Shown here in pieces: positions 1 through 9,954 of a stretch of DNA of 64,000 nt (within the stretch, counting starts at the first letter, position 1; every line of letters starts with the position of its first letter). Source of the DNA: Cryptomeria japonica (Eukaryota; Streptophyta; Pinopsida; Cupressales; Cupressaceae); NCBI RefSeq assembly GCF_030272615.1, contig NC_081406.1, forward strand, positions 118,455,847 to 118,519,846. Direction: 5' to 3'. A program made the position numbers and the translations under genes. The notes beneath the pieces are model-generated. The model had not been told where the DNA came from and made no database searches. It saw only the letters and a list, made by a program, of their open reading frames with translations.

Positions 1-846
1 TTACACACGCTGTCTAGAGCTCACTACTCAAATTACAATAAGTAATACAACCTTAGAAGGCTCACTGCCTTACAAATAATAATTGGAATGTCTGAATTAA
101 AAACAACATCTACAAATGCCAAAAATAGTTCCGATTAAGCACAAATCACATACTCTTACTCTTCTCTGCTACACTGCTTTATTTTGGTAATCTGCTCTAT
201 TCTGAAGCTCAAATATTTCAATTTCACACTTGAAACTGTACATAATTGCTCATTCAAACTTTCCACATAACTACCAATATTAAAAATTATCAAACCAATC
301 GGTCTTATATATCCACAACATCAATTTAGGGCTTCTTCCCATTGGCCCAAAAACACATAACACCCAAATGAAATGTGTTACCAAGTCATCTCAATCCAAT
401 CTAAAATAATCATGCAGACCAAAACAAATTGTCCACATGCTTCCCACATGTCATCTTAGCAATCTCAAACACACAAACAATCACTAGAATTACTCCACAC
501 AATATGCATAACTAATCTCCACATGTTATTGCTAATGAACATTGTTCTAGTAGAAAACTTGTCTACCAAACATTCCATCTCACTCAAAACTCAACATTAG
601 AGGCCATAAACCTGGAATAAGGCATATTACACATCCACTATTCTTCTATGAGATCTGAAACATAAAATATTCAACACAAATGATCTACCAACTAAAATAC
701 TACACATTGTCAGATACACTATTTTATCTCACTAGACCTTAGTCTCTCTTCTGATATGAATGAATCATGAAAAACAGATTGGATATTTGACTCTAGTTGC
801 CATCATTGACAACATTTGAACAACAATATAGTATATGTTGCCAACA
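1..846 (-). repeat. Element A 3' LTR (truncated by window edge)
   Basis: This aligns with the last three quarters of the LTR at 26.92-27.05 kb continuing at 47.73-48.44 kb, for example the shared blocks near 30-60 versus 26945-26975 and 108-230 versus 47722-47840. It ends in CCAACA at 846, next to a C-rich tract that is the polypurine tract read on the minus strand. The first roughly 260 bases of the LTR lie outside the window. No gene is seen here. Confidence 0.85.
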
Positions 847-1041
847 ATATCCCCCTTCAACATTCATGGCAACACTTAGTGAAAAATGACTAAGTGTATG
901 ACCAAAACCAAAATACTGACTACCAGACTCCAAAAATGAATAACTCTTCCTAAAATCAACATTTTTCACTCCTCTACACTCTCCCTTTGACATCAATGGA
1001 AAAGGTAGAGTCCTAGAAATAAAAAATTCAAGCCAAAAATA
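847..1041 (-). promoter_or_regulatory. Element A polypurine tracts and 3' untranslated region
   Basis: Read on the minus strand, GAAGGGGGATATTGTTGG abuts the LTR (846-863) and is the plus-strand priming tract of reverse transcription. A second copy, TGATGTCAAAGGGAGAG, lies upstream at about 981-997. The same pair occurs in copia-1, B and C. The rest is the untranslated 3' end of the element. Confidence 0.7.
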
Positions 1042-2503
1042 CTATTTACATATGTACACAGTCCTTACATGAATTTTTTTTAAGATGTCTACATAAGAAT
1101 TCTTCAATGTACCCAAGTGGCTATCCCAACCCTTCTTCAGACTCTCCCACATGGTTATAAGGCCACTAAAAAGGTAGGCTTGTGCCCCTACAAAATTTAT
1201 CTCTTCTAAGTCAATATTAGCTAGAGCATCTTGATTATCCTTGAAGGTACTGAACATAACATCCAACTTAGGAGTAATGAAACTCCAAAGTTCTCCAACT
1301 CTTCCAGATATTCTATCTTAGTCATGACTCAAGCTTCTAATTTTTTCAAGCAATGATATCACTTGATCTTCATGAATTCTCAAAGAAACTGACAGAGGAT
1401 TAACTGACTGAGATATGCACACTAGCTCATCCTCATGCTTCTTAGACTTGTTCTCAAAGTCCTCAATGAACCTTTTCAAAGATAAGCATGATTTGTATAA
1501 GTTTCCACCTTCGAATAATGCTTCTTGTGCCATACTCTTTACATAGGCATCTAAATTGACTCTATCCTTGGCAATCATCTTCTTCAATGTTTGGAGCCTC
1601 TTAGTATTAAACTCATTCTACAATTTCTCCTTAATAAATTTCTCAAAATATTCAAAGTGAGTGTCCACAAAGTTGATTAGACTCTTCAACTACTCAGATG
1701 GTGTGTCTGAAATATCCTTCTAAAATGAAGGCATTAATTTCTCCAAAATACCAGATGCTAGGGTTAGGATCATTACTATCCTTAGTGTGTGACTTCAGAA
1801 GATTCTCACTGGCCTTCACTTGATAAAATTATGCTAATTGAAGCTTTTGAATGGGGGACAGAGAGGCAAGGTTAATAGGACCTTGCAAAATTTTTGGATC
1901 ATCAATTATTTGGTTTCCCTTCATTGGTTCTGCAGTGTCTCTTGCTCTTGGAATGGTTTCCTGCTTTACCTCAACCTACACTTTCTCTGCACCCTTCTTT
2001 TTAGTGTCTACCAGAAAATTCTCAACTTCATCTACATTGACTACTTCACTTGCATCATCTGTACACTTATCTTTTGCATCCTCAACTCTAACATCTTTGA
2101 GCATATTTAGTACTTTTGGAAAATAAGTATCATCCTTTGTCTACTCAATTTCCTAAGATGTCATTTTTTATGCTTCTGGATTACTATCATCTTGTCCTTT
2201 TGCCAAATTAATTTTATACTAATTTTAAAGTAACACTTTTATCAAAATTTTCTCTATTTCCCTTACAACTTCATCAATTTTTTTGAACATGATTTTATTC
2301 TTTCTGGTCTTGCTCCTGAACTCATGCTTAGCTAATTTAAGTATTCTTCCAATTTCCACCTTAGAAATCACAAAGCATAAATTAACTAATACATATTCTT
2401 TCGATCTCTCATCTTCTTTATTTCTCATTTGTTTCCTAGCATCCAAAATTTCATACAAGTTCTTGGGTATGACTAACATTAGTTCAATTAGAGATTTACT
2501 ATT
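1042..2503 (-). pseudogene. Element A ORF2, C-terminal part (unknown protein, broken)
   Basis: This is the 3' part of the large ORF2, read leftwards, after the gypsy-2 insertion. Open stretches at 2503-2225, 1587-1318 and 1266-1042 encode charged, mostly helical protein rich in Lys, Glu and Leu, separated by stops and shifts. The stretch just left of the insertion site continues the segment at 9955-10438 and corresponds to the element C region after its KE-rich and Thr/Ser-rich part. Adding the pieces 24988-24722, 11459-9955 and 2503-1042 gives about 3.23 kb, nearly the same as ORF2 of element C (about 3.2 kb). I recognise no known domain. The function is unknown; a structural or nucleic-acid-binding role is only a guess from its charge. 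Confidence 0.6.
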
Positions 2504-3512
2504 GTAGCGTCCTAAAATTGTGACACTTGCAATTTCGACTTCATTTGGGTCTTCACAATGGTGACGCAACACTGAACCTGAATGGAGACCCCGAAACCTA
2601 TTTGCGACATCAAAAACTGCATATTTCTGCACTGTGGCCTGATCCTTCTTTGCACCCTGCTGTCCCGGGAGGTGGGACCATGGTGCCCAGCGCCCTAGTC
2701 CCTGGCCCTATTTTGGGCCCGGTCTCTTATGGGGCATCAGGTCTTCAAGTTTGCAAATTGGAAAATAATGTTTCTAGGTCGGCCTAAGGTCGGAAAAATT
2801 AGTCTTCTAACCCTAATTGACAAGTATATAAACTACATTTCGTCTCCCATTTTGAGGAGGAAGGACATATGTGTACAAGAGGTGGAAGCGCTAGGCAAAC
2901 ATTCAAACATTCAAGCATTCAAGCATTCCTTCATTCTAAGTCTTCATTCAAGGCTAAGTGTTGCATTCAAGACAAGGATTCCACCATTGAAGAGGAGATC
3001 ACTTACAACATACAACATACAACAACATTTACACCTTCGCATGTTGCAGGTATGTGGCTGTAATTGAAGATTTGGAATCCTTGTGCAGAGACGAACAGAT
3101 CCCCCTTCGTTTCGCGGATTTTTCGGAGGACCGTGTGCACGCCGGGCGCCATCGTCCCATCAACTTTCGCTCAAATTTGCAGGATAGTGTCGTCTCGACA
3201 TTTTACTACTAATTCCAGGTCCGCAACTTCATCCCATATTCCTATCTCTGTTTATAAGCGAATCTTTCTTACTTTACATGCATTCCTAGTTTAATCCTTC
3301 TATCTACATTCTTTATAAAAGAGGGTAGCCTTGCTGTCTTAACCCTTGAAACTCATTTAGAATCTAGTCTTGCATTGTGTGGGATTGGATCTTGTGGGTT
3401 TCAACCCCTCTTTTGAATGTAAAGTCTTTCCTAAGTGAAAACCGTCAATCCTAGTGACCTCCTTTCTCCTTGGAGTGGGAGGAACAGCTAGGGTTCGATT
3501 TTCTGCTTTACA
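2504..3512 (+). repeat. Gypsy-2 5' LTR
   Basis: This is matched by 8877-9949. It begins TGTAGCGTCC and ends TTTACA. It has one copy of the GC-rich hairpin unit (about 2668-2694), which is present three times in the 3' LTR. A TATA box, TATATAAA, lies at 2825-2832, and a GGACCGTGTGCAC motif near 3128 recurs in the leader. Apparent ORFs here are short and have no retroelement or host motif. Confidence 0.9.
2825..2832 (+). promoter_or_regulatory. TATA box of gypsy-2 5' LTR
   Basis: TATATAAA in the context GACAAG-TATATAAA-CTACATTTC, conserved at 9261-9268 in the other LTR. Transcription probably starts about 30 bases downstream. This is inferred from position and conservation. Confidence 0.6.
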
Positions 3513-4699
3513 TTTTGGTGAACCCAACGTGAACATCCTAATTCTGATTATTCATGGTTAGATCTAAAAAAATTTGCTTCCTTAATTACATTTCCATGTT
3601 TGATCTTTTGCAAATTTTAGAGGTTAATTGCATAAAAACCCTAAATTTTCCTTTTTGGTAATTGATCTTGTGAAATGTTTAATTGTTAATGCTTGTTTTA
3701 GATCTACCCTTCTATTGCAAATTGTCAATTCATATTTGTGCTTTAATTCTGAAAATTAAGTGGTTAAGTGTCAAAACCCTAATTTTTAAAACCCTCTTGA
3801 TTCAACCTTTGACCGATAATTTCACTGATCAAAACACCTTCAAATCGGCTGTAACTTTGGATTCCGCAACAAAATCATAATATCTTTCATCCCTGAAAAT
3901 TTTGAAAAAAATTGCTAGGACCGTGTGCACCTCGAGCGCCATCGTCCCTGACATTTTTTCTGAAATTTCGGGAGCTAGATCTTACTGTATTTTTCTGCTA
4001 AAATCCAGAATCTTGGCTGATTTCATCAATTCTAACACTTTCAAAATTAAAGTCAAAATTGGTCTAGTGATTGCATGGATTAAGGCTTCTAATCATTCAA
4101 AAAATTTTGAAATTGAGATTTTGTGTCAAAATTGTGTTTCTTACTGTCCTAAATCTGAAAAGTGTGTTGGCATTCATTCAAAGTTTCAGTGCTTTATTCA
4201 AATTTTTGCAGTTTGTGACTTTTGAAATTAAGTGTTTAATTACAACAACTTTGATTTCCACTTTCAGAATTGAATTTTGCATGAAATTGAGTCAACTTTT
4301 AAATTTCAAAGCTTGCATTGCTTTTAGTATTCCCTCTAAAATCATAAAATTCAAAATTTCAGTTTCCCTCTCTTTTTCAAAATTCAAACTTTGCATTTTT
4401 CCAACAATCTTGGTAGGATTCAATTTTGAGATTGCAACTTTAATTTGGCCTATCTACAGATCGTAAAATCACTCAATTTTTTCAAATTAGCTTTAAAATC
4501 ATCATAACCTTCATCCCTGAAAATTTTGAAAAAAGTTGCGAGGACCGTGTGCACTCCGTTTGCCATGGTCCCTGACATTTTTTTCTGAAATTTCGGGAGA
4601 TTGTCGTGATTGCATTTAACAGCTTAAATCTAGGAGATTGGCTGATTTTATTGAAATTTTCTACCTCTAAATTCAAAATCTTCTCTCCCTCTCTAGTGC
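3513..4699 (+). other. Gypsy-2 primer-binding region and long untranslated leader
   Basis: It starts with TTTTGGTGAACCCAACGTG directly after the LTR, the place of the tRNA primer site; I did not assign the tRNA. About 1.2 kb of T-rich leader follows. It contains two copies (about 3917-3975 and 4541-4600) of a block that begins GGACCGTGTGCAC and continues through a CCATSGTCCCTGACA stretch into a TTTCGGGAG end. The first half also occurs in the LTR. The first ATG used for gag is at 4700. Confidence 0.7.
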
Positions 4700-7681
4700 A
4701 TGAGTTTCACAACAATAAGCCCTACTTACACTATTCCCGTTAGACGAAGCCTTAGAATTAAGTCTTTCCAAGGTTTAACTACCGAGGAGATGGAACCTAA
4801 TTTGAATGGCCTTTTTAACGAGGACACGGGTAATTCCTCTAATCCTCTTAATGATGAAGAAGCTCTCCATGAGGTTTCTGTAGAACAACTTTCGAAATTG
4901 GATAACCAATTTGATGATTTCCAGCAATGGATGTCTCATGAATACCCCGATAGTCAAGCTCTTTCATTAATCGAGGGTCTAAAACGTATGGTTCAAAATG
5001 ATAAGAATGGAATTGATATTTTGCATGGTATTGCACACATCATGGATTCGAATGTGATTCCTATGAAGAGTTGTGCCAAAACTTTAGGTTATACACAACC
5101 TCCTACTCAAGTCAATCATTCTATTCCTTTGACAACTTCTATTGCTAGTATACCTACTTTTACATCAAACATAATAACTATTTCAATACAAAACATTCCA
5201 CCTATGATCACCAGTCATGGGGGCAATCCTTCCTCTTCAATTAACCCTCTTCCTTCATTCAATCCGACTTCTTCATTCATTCCTTCAATGAGTGTCCCTA
5301 TTACATCTCCACAAATGAACATGATGCAAGGGGGCAATTCATTCAACTATTCCATTCCTCCTAGTAGTGTTCCTTGTTTCCAATCATCTCCTATGACTAA
5401 CCATCATAGTGTCTCCACACCTTCCTCTCAATCAATACCTTCTTTCAATAACATAATACCTCCATCACAATCTAACATGTCTAATATGAACTCTTCGACT
5501 GAAGTGACCATTAACAATCTTGCGCAAACTGTCTCTTCTTTACAGCAACAAATTGCCTCTATGAATCAATCTAAGTTTAGTGTGCCCACATTTGATGTTG
5601 CGAGCCCACTTTCTCTTGACATTGTTCGAGCTATCCCACCTAAGCATGTTGAAATCCCACAGTTGGAGCTTTATAATGGTAAAGGTGATCCTCTAACATA
5701 TGTTAAGACCTTTCAAACAGTATGTATCGATTTTGCTCATGACCAAAGGTTGCTTGCAAAATTGTTTACTAGAACATTAAGAGATAAGGCTCTACAATGG
5801 TATTGCTCGTTGCCTTCCTATTCTATTACTTCTTTCCAACAACTTGCAAATGCTTTTATTCAACAATTTCAAAACAATATAAGTCCTAAAGTTACTTTGA
5901 TTGATTTAATGCATTGTAAACAAGGTGTTAAAGAAAAAGTGACTGATTTCATTGGTAGATATAAGCATTTGTGTGCTCAAATTTCTTTTCCAGTACCTGA
6001 CAATGATATTCAAAGAATCTTTATTTCTAATTTACAAAAAGACATTAGAGAAAAACTTTTGTTTTCTGAGTTTACTTCTTTCCAACAGTTGTGTACAACT
6101 CTTCACAATTATCAATTGACTGTGAGCCAAATAGAACAAGCAAATCCTATGGCTTCGAGTGATAAGGGTGATAGTAGTCAACAACCATTTGGGAAGTTTA
6201 AACCAAACAGAGGGTTCGTTAAGTTCAATGAAAACATCATCAACAACAATGTGAATGCAGCATCAGGTGTGCCTCCTATTTCTAAGTTTTTCAAGAAAGA
6301 AAGAAAGTTTACTCCTTTGAATGAATCATTGCATAGTATTATGAATAAGTTATTGGAACAAAATGTGCTTACTCTCCCTCCTGTAAAGCAAATAGATCCT
6401 GCAAAGGTGAATTCACCCTATTTTGATAACAAATATTTTTGTCAATTTCATCATCAACCTGGGCATGATATTGAAAAATGTTTTGCTTTAAAGGGTAAAA
6501 TTCAAGATTTGATTGATAATAATACTATCTCTGTTTCAGAAGTGAATGATAAAGACAACACATCTGTAGCTCCTCCTAACCAAAACCTTAAAATTTTTAC
6601 TGATCCATTACCTTCTCATACCTCTAATGTGATTGAGACTAATGATTCCTCTTTCTCACCTGATGGTCTTGTGTCTATGACTTCGAATGTGATTAACTTT
6701 GTAGAGCAGCAGAAAATCCCTAAAGAACCTTCCATCACATTTGATTCCAGTGAAACTATCAAGACACCTGATGGTCCTTTATATATAGTTGCAAAAGTCA
6801 AGAATACACCTTGCCATGGAGTTCTTATTGATCCTTCTTGCATGATTAATGTCATTACTGAAGAATTTCTTTTTACTTTGCAATTGAATCAAGTGATCTA
6901 TGACAAAAAAAATTTGGTTGTGAAATTATTTGATGCATTTTCTTCTCCTGCAATTGGTTCTATTACATTACCTATTGAGGTCCATAACAAATCCCTTGAT
7001 GTGAGCTTTTCTATTATTCCATCGTCCGAACAATTTCGTGTGAAGCTAGGCTATCCTTGGCTATCTTCCATGAAAGCTATTTCTTCTTTTATTCACAAGT
7101 GTTTGAAATTTCCCCATAATGGTGAAGTTGTTACTGTCAATCATAGTCTCTTTAAACCAGCTGAAAGAACTTCTAGCGTTCCTATTGATTATTTTTGGCC
7201 TAAACAATTCCAATCTCTTCCATTGCGAAGTGATCATCTTTTCAAATCTTATCAAAAGTGGAAAAAAGATATGATCCTATCTCTAAGTGAACCTCGAACA
7301 CCCAAACTTGATATTCCTATCGTTCTTGAGAAGGAAGTTCTTCCTTTGAAAGATAAAACTAATGTCTTTCCTCAAGAAGATCCCCAACCCATTCCTATGG
7401 ATGTGACTATGTCTATGTCTAATAAACTTTCTAAAAGTGGACCTATACCTCCTCGTCATGATGGACTTGGTCTACTTCCTAAACCAAATATTCCTCCTTT
7501 ATATGGAGCAGTTCCTCCTCCTTCCTTTTATAGAGAGAAGAGACCTTCCTCTTCTCCTATTATCCAACCTAAGAGACTACAACCTAAACACCCAAGTGAT
7601 AAGGATGAGAACATTCCTCCTCCTCAATCTCCTCAACTTCCTACTAAGACTAGAAAAAATCTTTTTGCGTGTGAATGCTGA
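4700..7681 (+). CDS. Gypsy-2 Gag-protease polyprotein (993 aa, open)
   Basis: The longest uninterrupted frame in the window. Residues about 150-275 are Ser/Pro/Asn-rich. Residues about 307-470 form a retrotransposon Gag core with the typical YNGKGDPLTYVKTF and ALQWYCSLP blocks. A CHHC finger (CQFHHQPGHDIEKC) lies near residue 583; this replaces the CCHC knuckle and is seen in Tat/Athila-type gypsy elements. An aspartic-protease-like domain spans about 690-790, with the catalytic Asp in LIDPSCMINV at residue 711. The usual Asp-Thr/Ser-Gly is changed to Asp-Pro-Ser, so activity is doubtful. The C-terminus is Pro-rich. The frame continues past the stop at 7679-7681 into 7682-8131. No polymerase domain follows. 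The start at 4700 is the first ATG of the frame after the leader. Confidence 0.85.
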   Translation: MSFTTISPTYTIPVRRSLRIKSFQGLTTEEMEPNLNGLFNEDTGNSSNPLNDEEALHEVSVEQLSKLDNQFDDFQQWMSHEYPDSQALSLIEGLKRMVQNDKNGIDILHGIAHIMDSNVIPMKSCAKTLGYTQPPTQVNHSIPLTTSIASIPTFTSNIITISIQNIPPMITSHGGNPSSSINPLPSFNPTSSFIPSMSVPITSPQMNMMQGGNSFNYSIPPSSVPCFQSSPMTNHHSVSTPSSQSIPSFNNIIPPSQSNMSNMNSSTEVTINNLAQTVSSLQQQIASMNQSKFSVPTFDVASPLSLDIVRAIPPKHVEIPQLELYNGKGDPLTYVKTFQTVCIDFAHDQRLLAKLFTRTLRDKALQWYCSLPSYSITSFQQLANAFIQQFQNNISPKVTLIDLMHCKQGVKEKVTDFIGRYKHLCAQISFPVPDNDIQRIFISNLQKDIREKLLFSEFTSFQQLCTTLHNYQLTVSQIEQANPMASSDKGDSSQQPFGKFKPNRGFVKFNENIINNNVNAASGVPPISKFFKKERKFTPLNESLHSIMNKLLEQNVLTLPPVKQIDPAKVNSPYFDNKYFCQFHHQPGHDIEKCFALKGKIQDLIDNNTISVSEVNDKDNTSVAPPNQNLKIFTDPLPSHTSNVIETNDSSFSPDGLVSMTSNVINFVEQQKIPKEPSITFDSSETIKTPDGPLYIVAKVKNTPCHGVLIDPSCMINVITEEFLFTLQLNQVIYDKKNLVVKLFDAFSSPAIGSITLPIEVHNKSLDVSFSIIPSSEQFRVKLGYPWLSSMKAISSFIHKCLKFPHNGEVVTVNHSLFKPAERTSSVPIDYFWPKQFQSLPLRSDHLFKSYQKWKKDMILSLSEPRTPKLDIPIVLEKEVLPLKDKTNVFPQEDPQPIPMDVTMSMSNKLSKSGPIPPRHDGLGLLPKPNIPPLYGAVPPPSFYREKRPSSSPIIQPKRLQPKHPSDKDENIPPPQSPQLPTKTRKNLFACEC

Positions 7682-8131
7682 CGAAAGCGTCGTCTTAGAG
7701 CTTGTGCAGCTGCTTCTCAAACTTTGCAATCTCCAAAAACACCTTCAGCAAGTATTATTCCATTTTCTCCTTAGCCAAAAATTGAGCCAAAATCTCCTAA
7801 ACATAAGATGCATGATGGTTTTGATCCTGTGCGAGTTAAGGATCTTATTTTTATAAATCTTGATGATGCTATAGATGAAAATGTTACTTCTCTTGCTTCT
7901 GATAGTGAATATGAATTTGTTGATATTGATAACCATTTATCTAACGAATTTTCTAAAGCACTTATCCTAGCTCCTAGACAAGAACAACGTGGCTTGGAAC
8001 ATGAACATAGCCCTTGTTTGGATCTTGTGATAGCTCCATCTGCTATGTTGGATGTTCCTCCTCTAGCGTGTTCCCTGCCTTCCCGAAATATTGATCAGCA
8101 AGATCAGGGTGTGGATGACGTGCTAGACTAG
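7682..8131 (+). pseudogene. Gypsy-2 Gag-protease C-terminal extension behind stop codons
   Basis: This has the same reading frame as the 993-codon ORF, separated by TGA (7679) and one TAG near 7771. The open part 7808-8131 encodes about 107 residues, acidic at first and Pro/Leu-rich later, with no recognisable catalytic motif. The ancestral protein was probably about 1143 residues. The TAG could be a former CAG. Function unknown. Confidence 0.6.
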
Positions 8132-8876
8132 TTTCATTAGCATAGCAGACTCTCTCCTCCTCTCTTTTGTTACTTCTTCTATGTGTTATTCTCATTCTTC
8201 TATTTGTCATCCTTAGTGTTGTCTACTTGAGGACAATGCAAAGCATTGAGATCTCTTTTGGTCTCTCTCATGTTGACTCAAAAGACACATGTGTTCCCTT
8301 CTTCTAGGTGACCTTCCTTGATTGGGGAATGAAGAACAATTATGCATACATACATATGATATACATGAATTATCATACAGCATATTGACCCCAAGGAAAG
8401 TGAAGTCACCTCGTGATTCGTGTTTTGTGTCCATTAACCTTGGGTTTATCTCACACTTGGGGGCTAAATATTTGTGATAATGTGCTCCTTTCCCTTTTCA
8501 TTTCTTATATGTATCACTACCTTAAAGAAATCACCCCCGATGAGGTGTGTGCGATCACTTTAACATAGGGGGCATACACTCCATCCATATCTCTTCAAGA
8601 TACTTGAAAACTTCTTGGTGAACTTAGCTTTGCCTTGAAAATTTTTGGTATTTTTCTTGCATGACTCATAGTGAGGGAACCTTACTACTGACAGTCATGG
8701 TTCTCCCTCATGATCTTCCCTTTTACTTTGTCAATCAAAGTCGTAAGATCCTTAGTGCACTGGGGGCTTGGTGTATCTTGCCTCCTTGACGTGGTGAAAG
8801 TCTTTCAATGTTGTTTCCTTGTACTTTACTGGAAGTATGGGCGTACGCTTATACTCCTGCTAAAGTGGGGGCTAAA
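8132..8876 (+). promoter_or_regulatory. Gypsy-2 3' untranslated region with repeated polypurine-like tracts
   Basis: It contains CTACTTGAGGACAATGCAAAG (near 8225), a phrase I associate with 3' regions of Tat/Athila-type elements. There are also four G-rich tracts: CTTGGGGGCTAAATATTTG (about 8457), TAGGGGGCAT (8568), CTGGGGGCTT (8760) and AAGTGGGGGCTAAATG (about 8863, directly before the LTR). The last is the likely polypurine primer. No gene is seen. Confidence 0.65.
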
Positions 8877-9949
8877 TGTAGCATCCTAAAATTGCGACAC
8901 TTGCAATTTTGACTGCATTTAGGTCTTCATGATGGCGATGCAACACTGAACCTGAATGGAGACCCCGAAACCTATTTACGACATCAAAAGCTGCATATTT
9001 TTGCACTGTGGCCTGATCCTTCCTTGCACCCTGCTATCCCGGGAGGTGGGACCATGGCGCCCAGCGCCCTGGTCCTTCAGGACCATGGCGCCCAGTGCCT
9101 TGATCCCCCAGGACCATGGCACCCAGCACCCTGGTCCCTGGACCTATTTTGGGCCCGGTCTCTTATGGGGCATCAGGTCTTCAAGTTTGCAAATTGGAAA
9201 ATAATGTTTCTAGGTCAGCCTAAGGTCGAAAAAATCAGTCTTCTAACCCTAATTGACAAGTATATAAACTACATTTCGTCTCCCATTTTGAGGAGGAAGG
9301 ACATATGCGTACAAGAGGCGAAAGTGCTAGGAAAATATTCAAACATTCAAGCATTCAAGAATTCCTTCATTCTAAGTCTCCATTCAAGGCTAAGTGTTGC
9401 ATTCAAGACAAGGATTCAACCATTGAAGAGGAGATCACTTACAACATACAACATACAACAACATTTACACCTTCTCATGTTGTAGGTACGCGGTTGTAAT
9501 TGAAGATCTGGAATCCTTGTGCAGAGACGAACAGATCCCCCTTCATTTCGCGGATTTTTCGGAGGACCGTGTGCACGCCGGGCGCCATCGTCCCGTCAAC
9601 TTTCGCTCAAATTTGCAGGACAGCGTCATCTCAACATTTTACTGCTAATTCCAGGTCCGCAGCTTCATCCCGTATTCCTATCTCTATTTATAAGCGAATC
9701 TTTCTTACTTTACATGTATTCCTAGTTCAATCCTTCTATCTACATTCTTTACAAAAGAGGGTAGCCTTGCTGTCTTAACCCTTGAAACTCATTTAGAATC
9801 AAGTCTTGCCTTGTGTGGGATTGGATCTTGTGGGTTTCAACCCCTCTTTTGAATGTAAAGTCTCTGCTAAGTGAAAACCGTCAATCCTAGTGACCTCCTT
9901 TCTCCTTGGAGTGGGGGGGAACACCTAGGGTTCGATTTTCCACTTTACA
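8877..9949 (+). repeat. Gypsy-2 3' LTR
   Basis: Partner of 2504-3512. It is about 64 bp longer because the GC-rich hairpin unit is present three times (9049-9137). It ends TTTACA at 9949, followed by the ACTAT duplication. The TATA box is at 9261-9268. Confidence 0.9.
9049..9137 (+). repeat. Three tandem 27-bp GC-rich hairpin units, period 31
   Basis: Units at 9049-9075, 9080-9106 and 9111-9137. Unit 1 folds as GGACCA-T-GGCGC, loop CCA, GCGCC-C-TGGTCC: an 11-bp stem with one mismatch. Units 2 and 3 carry point changes that weaken the stem. The 5' LTR has one degenerate copy. Confidence 0.8.
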
Positions 9950-9954
9950 ACTAT

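Larger units (their letters stand above)
2504..9949 (+). mobile_element. Gypsy-2: Ty3/gypsy-like element with gag-protease only
   Basis: A 7.45-kb element with LTRs at 2504-3512 and 8877-9949, both running TGTAGC...TTTACA. The 5-bp duplication ACTAT lies at 2499-2503 and 9950-9954, so the boundaries are exact. It is inserted in ORF2 of element A. Inside are a 1.2-kb leader, one very long gag-protease reading frame and a 3' region with several G-rich tracts. I find no reverse transcriptase, RNase H or integrase, so it would depend on a partner element. The LTRs are still similar, which suggests a moderately recent insertion, but I cannot compute identity here. Confidence 0.9.

Noticed and set aside
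2729-3294. Overlapping ORFs in gypsy-2 LTRs (also 9024-9778)
   Set aside because: They lie in LTR DNA, differ in frame between the two LTRs and show no motif; LTR promoter and R region explain the sequence.
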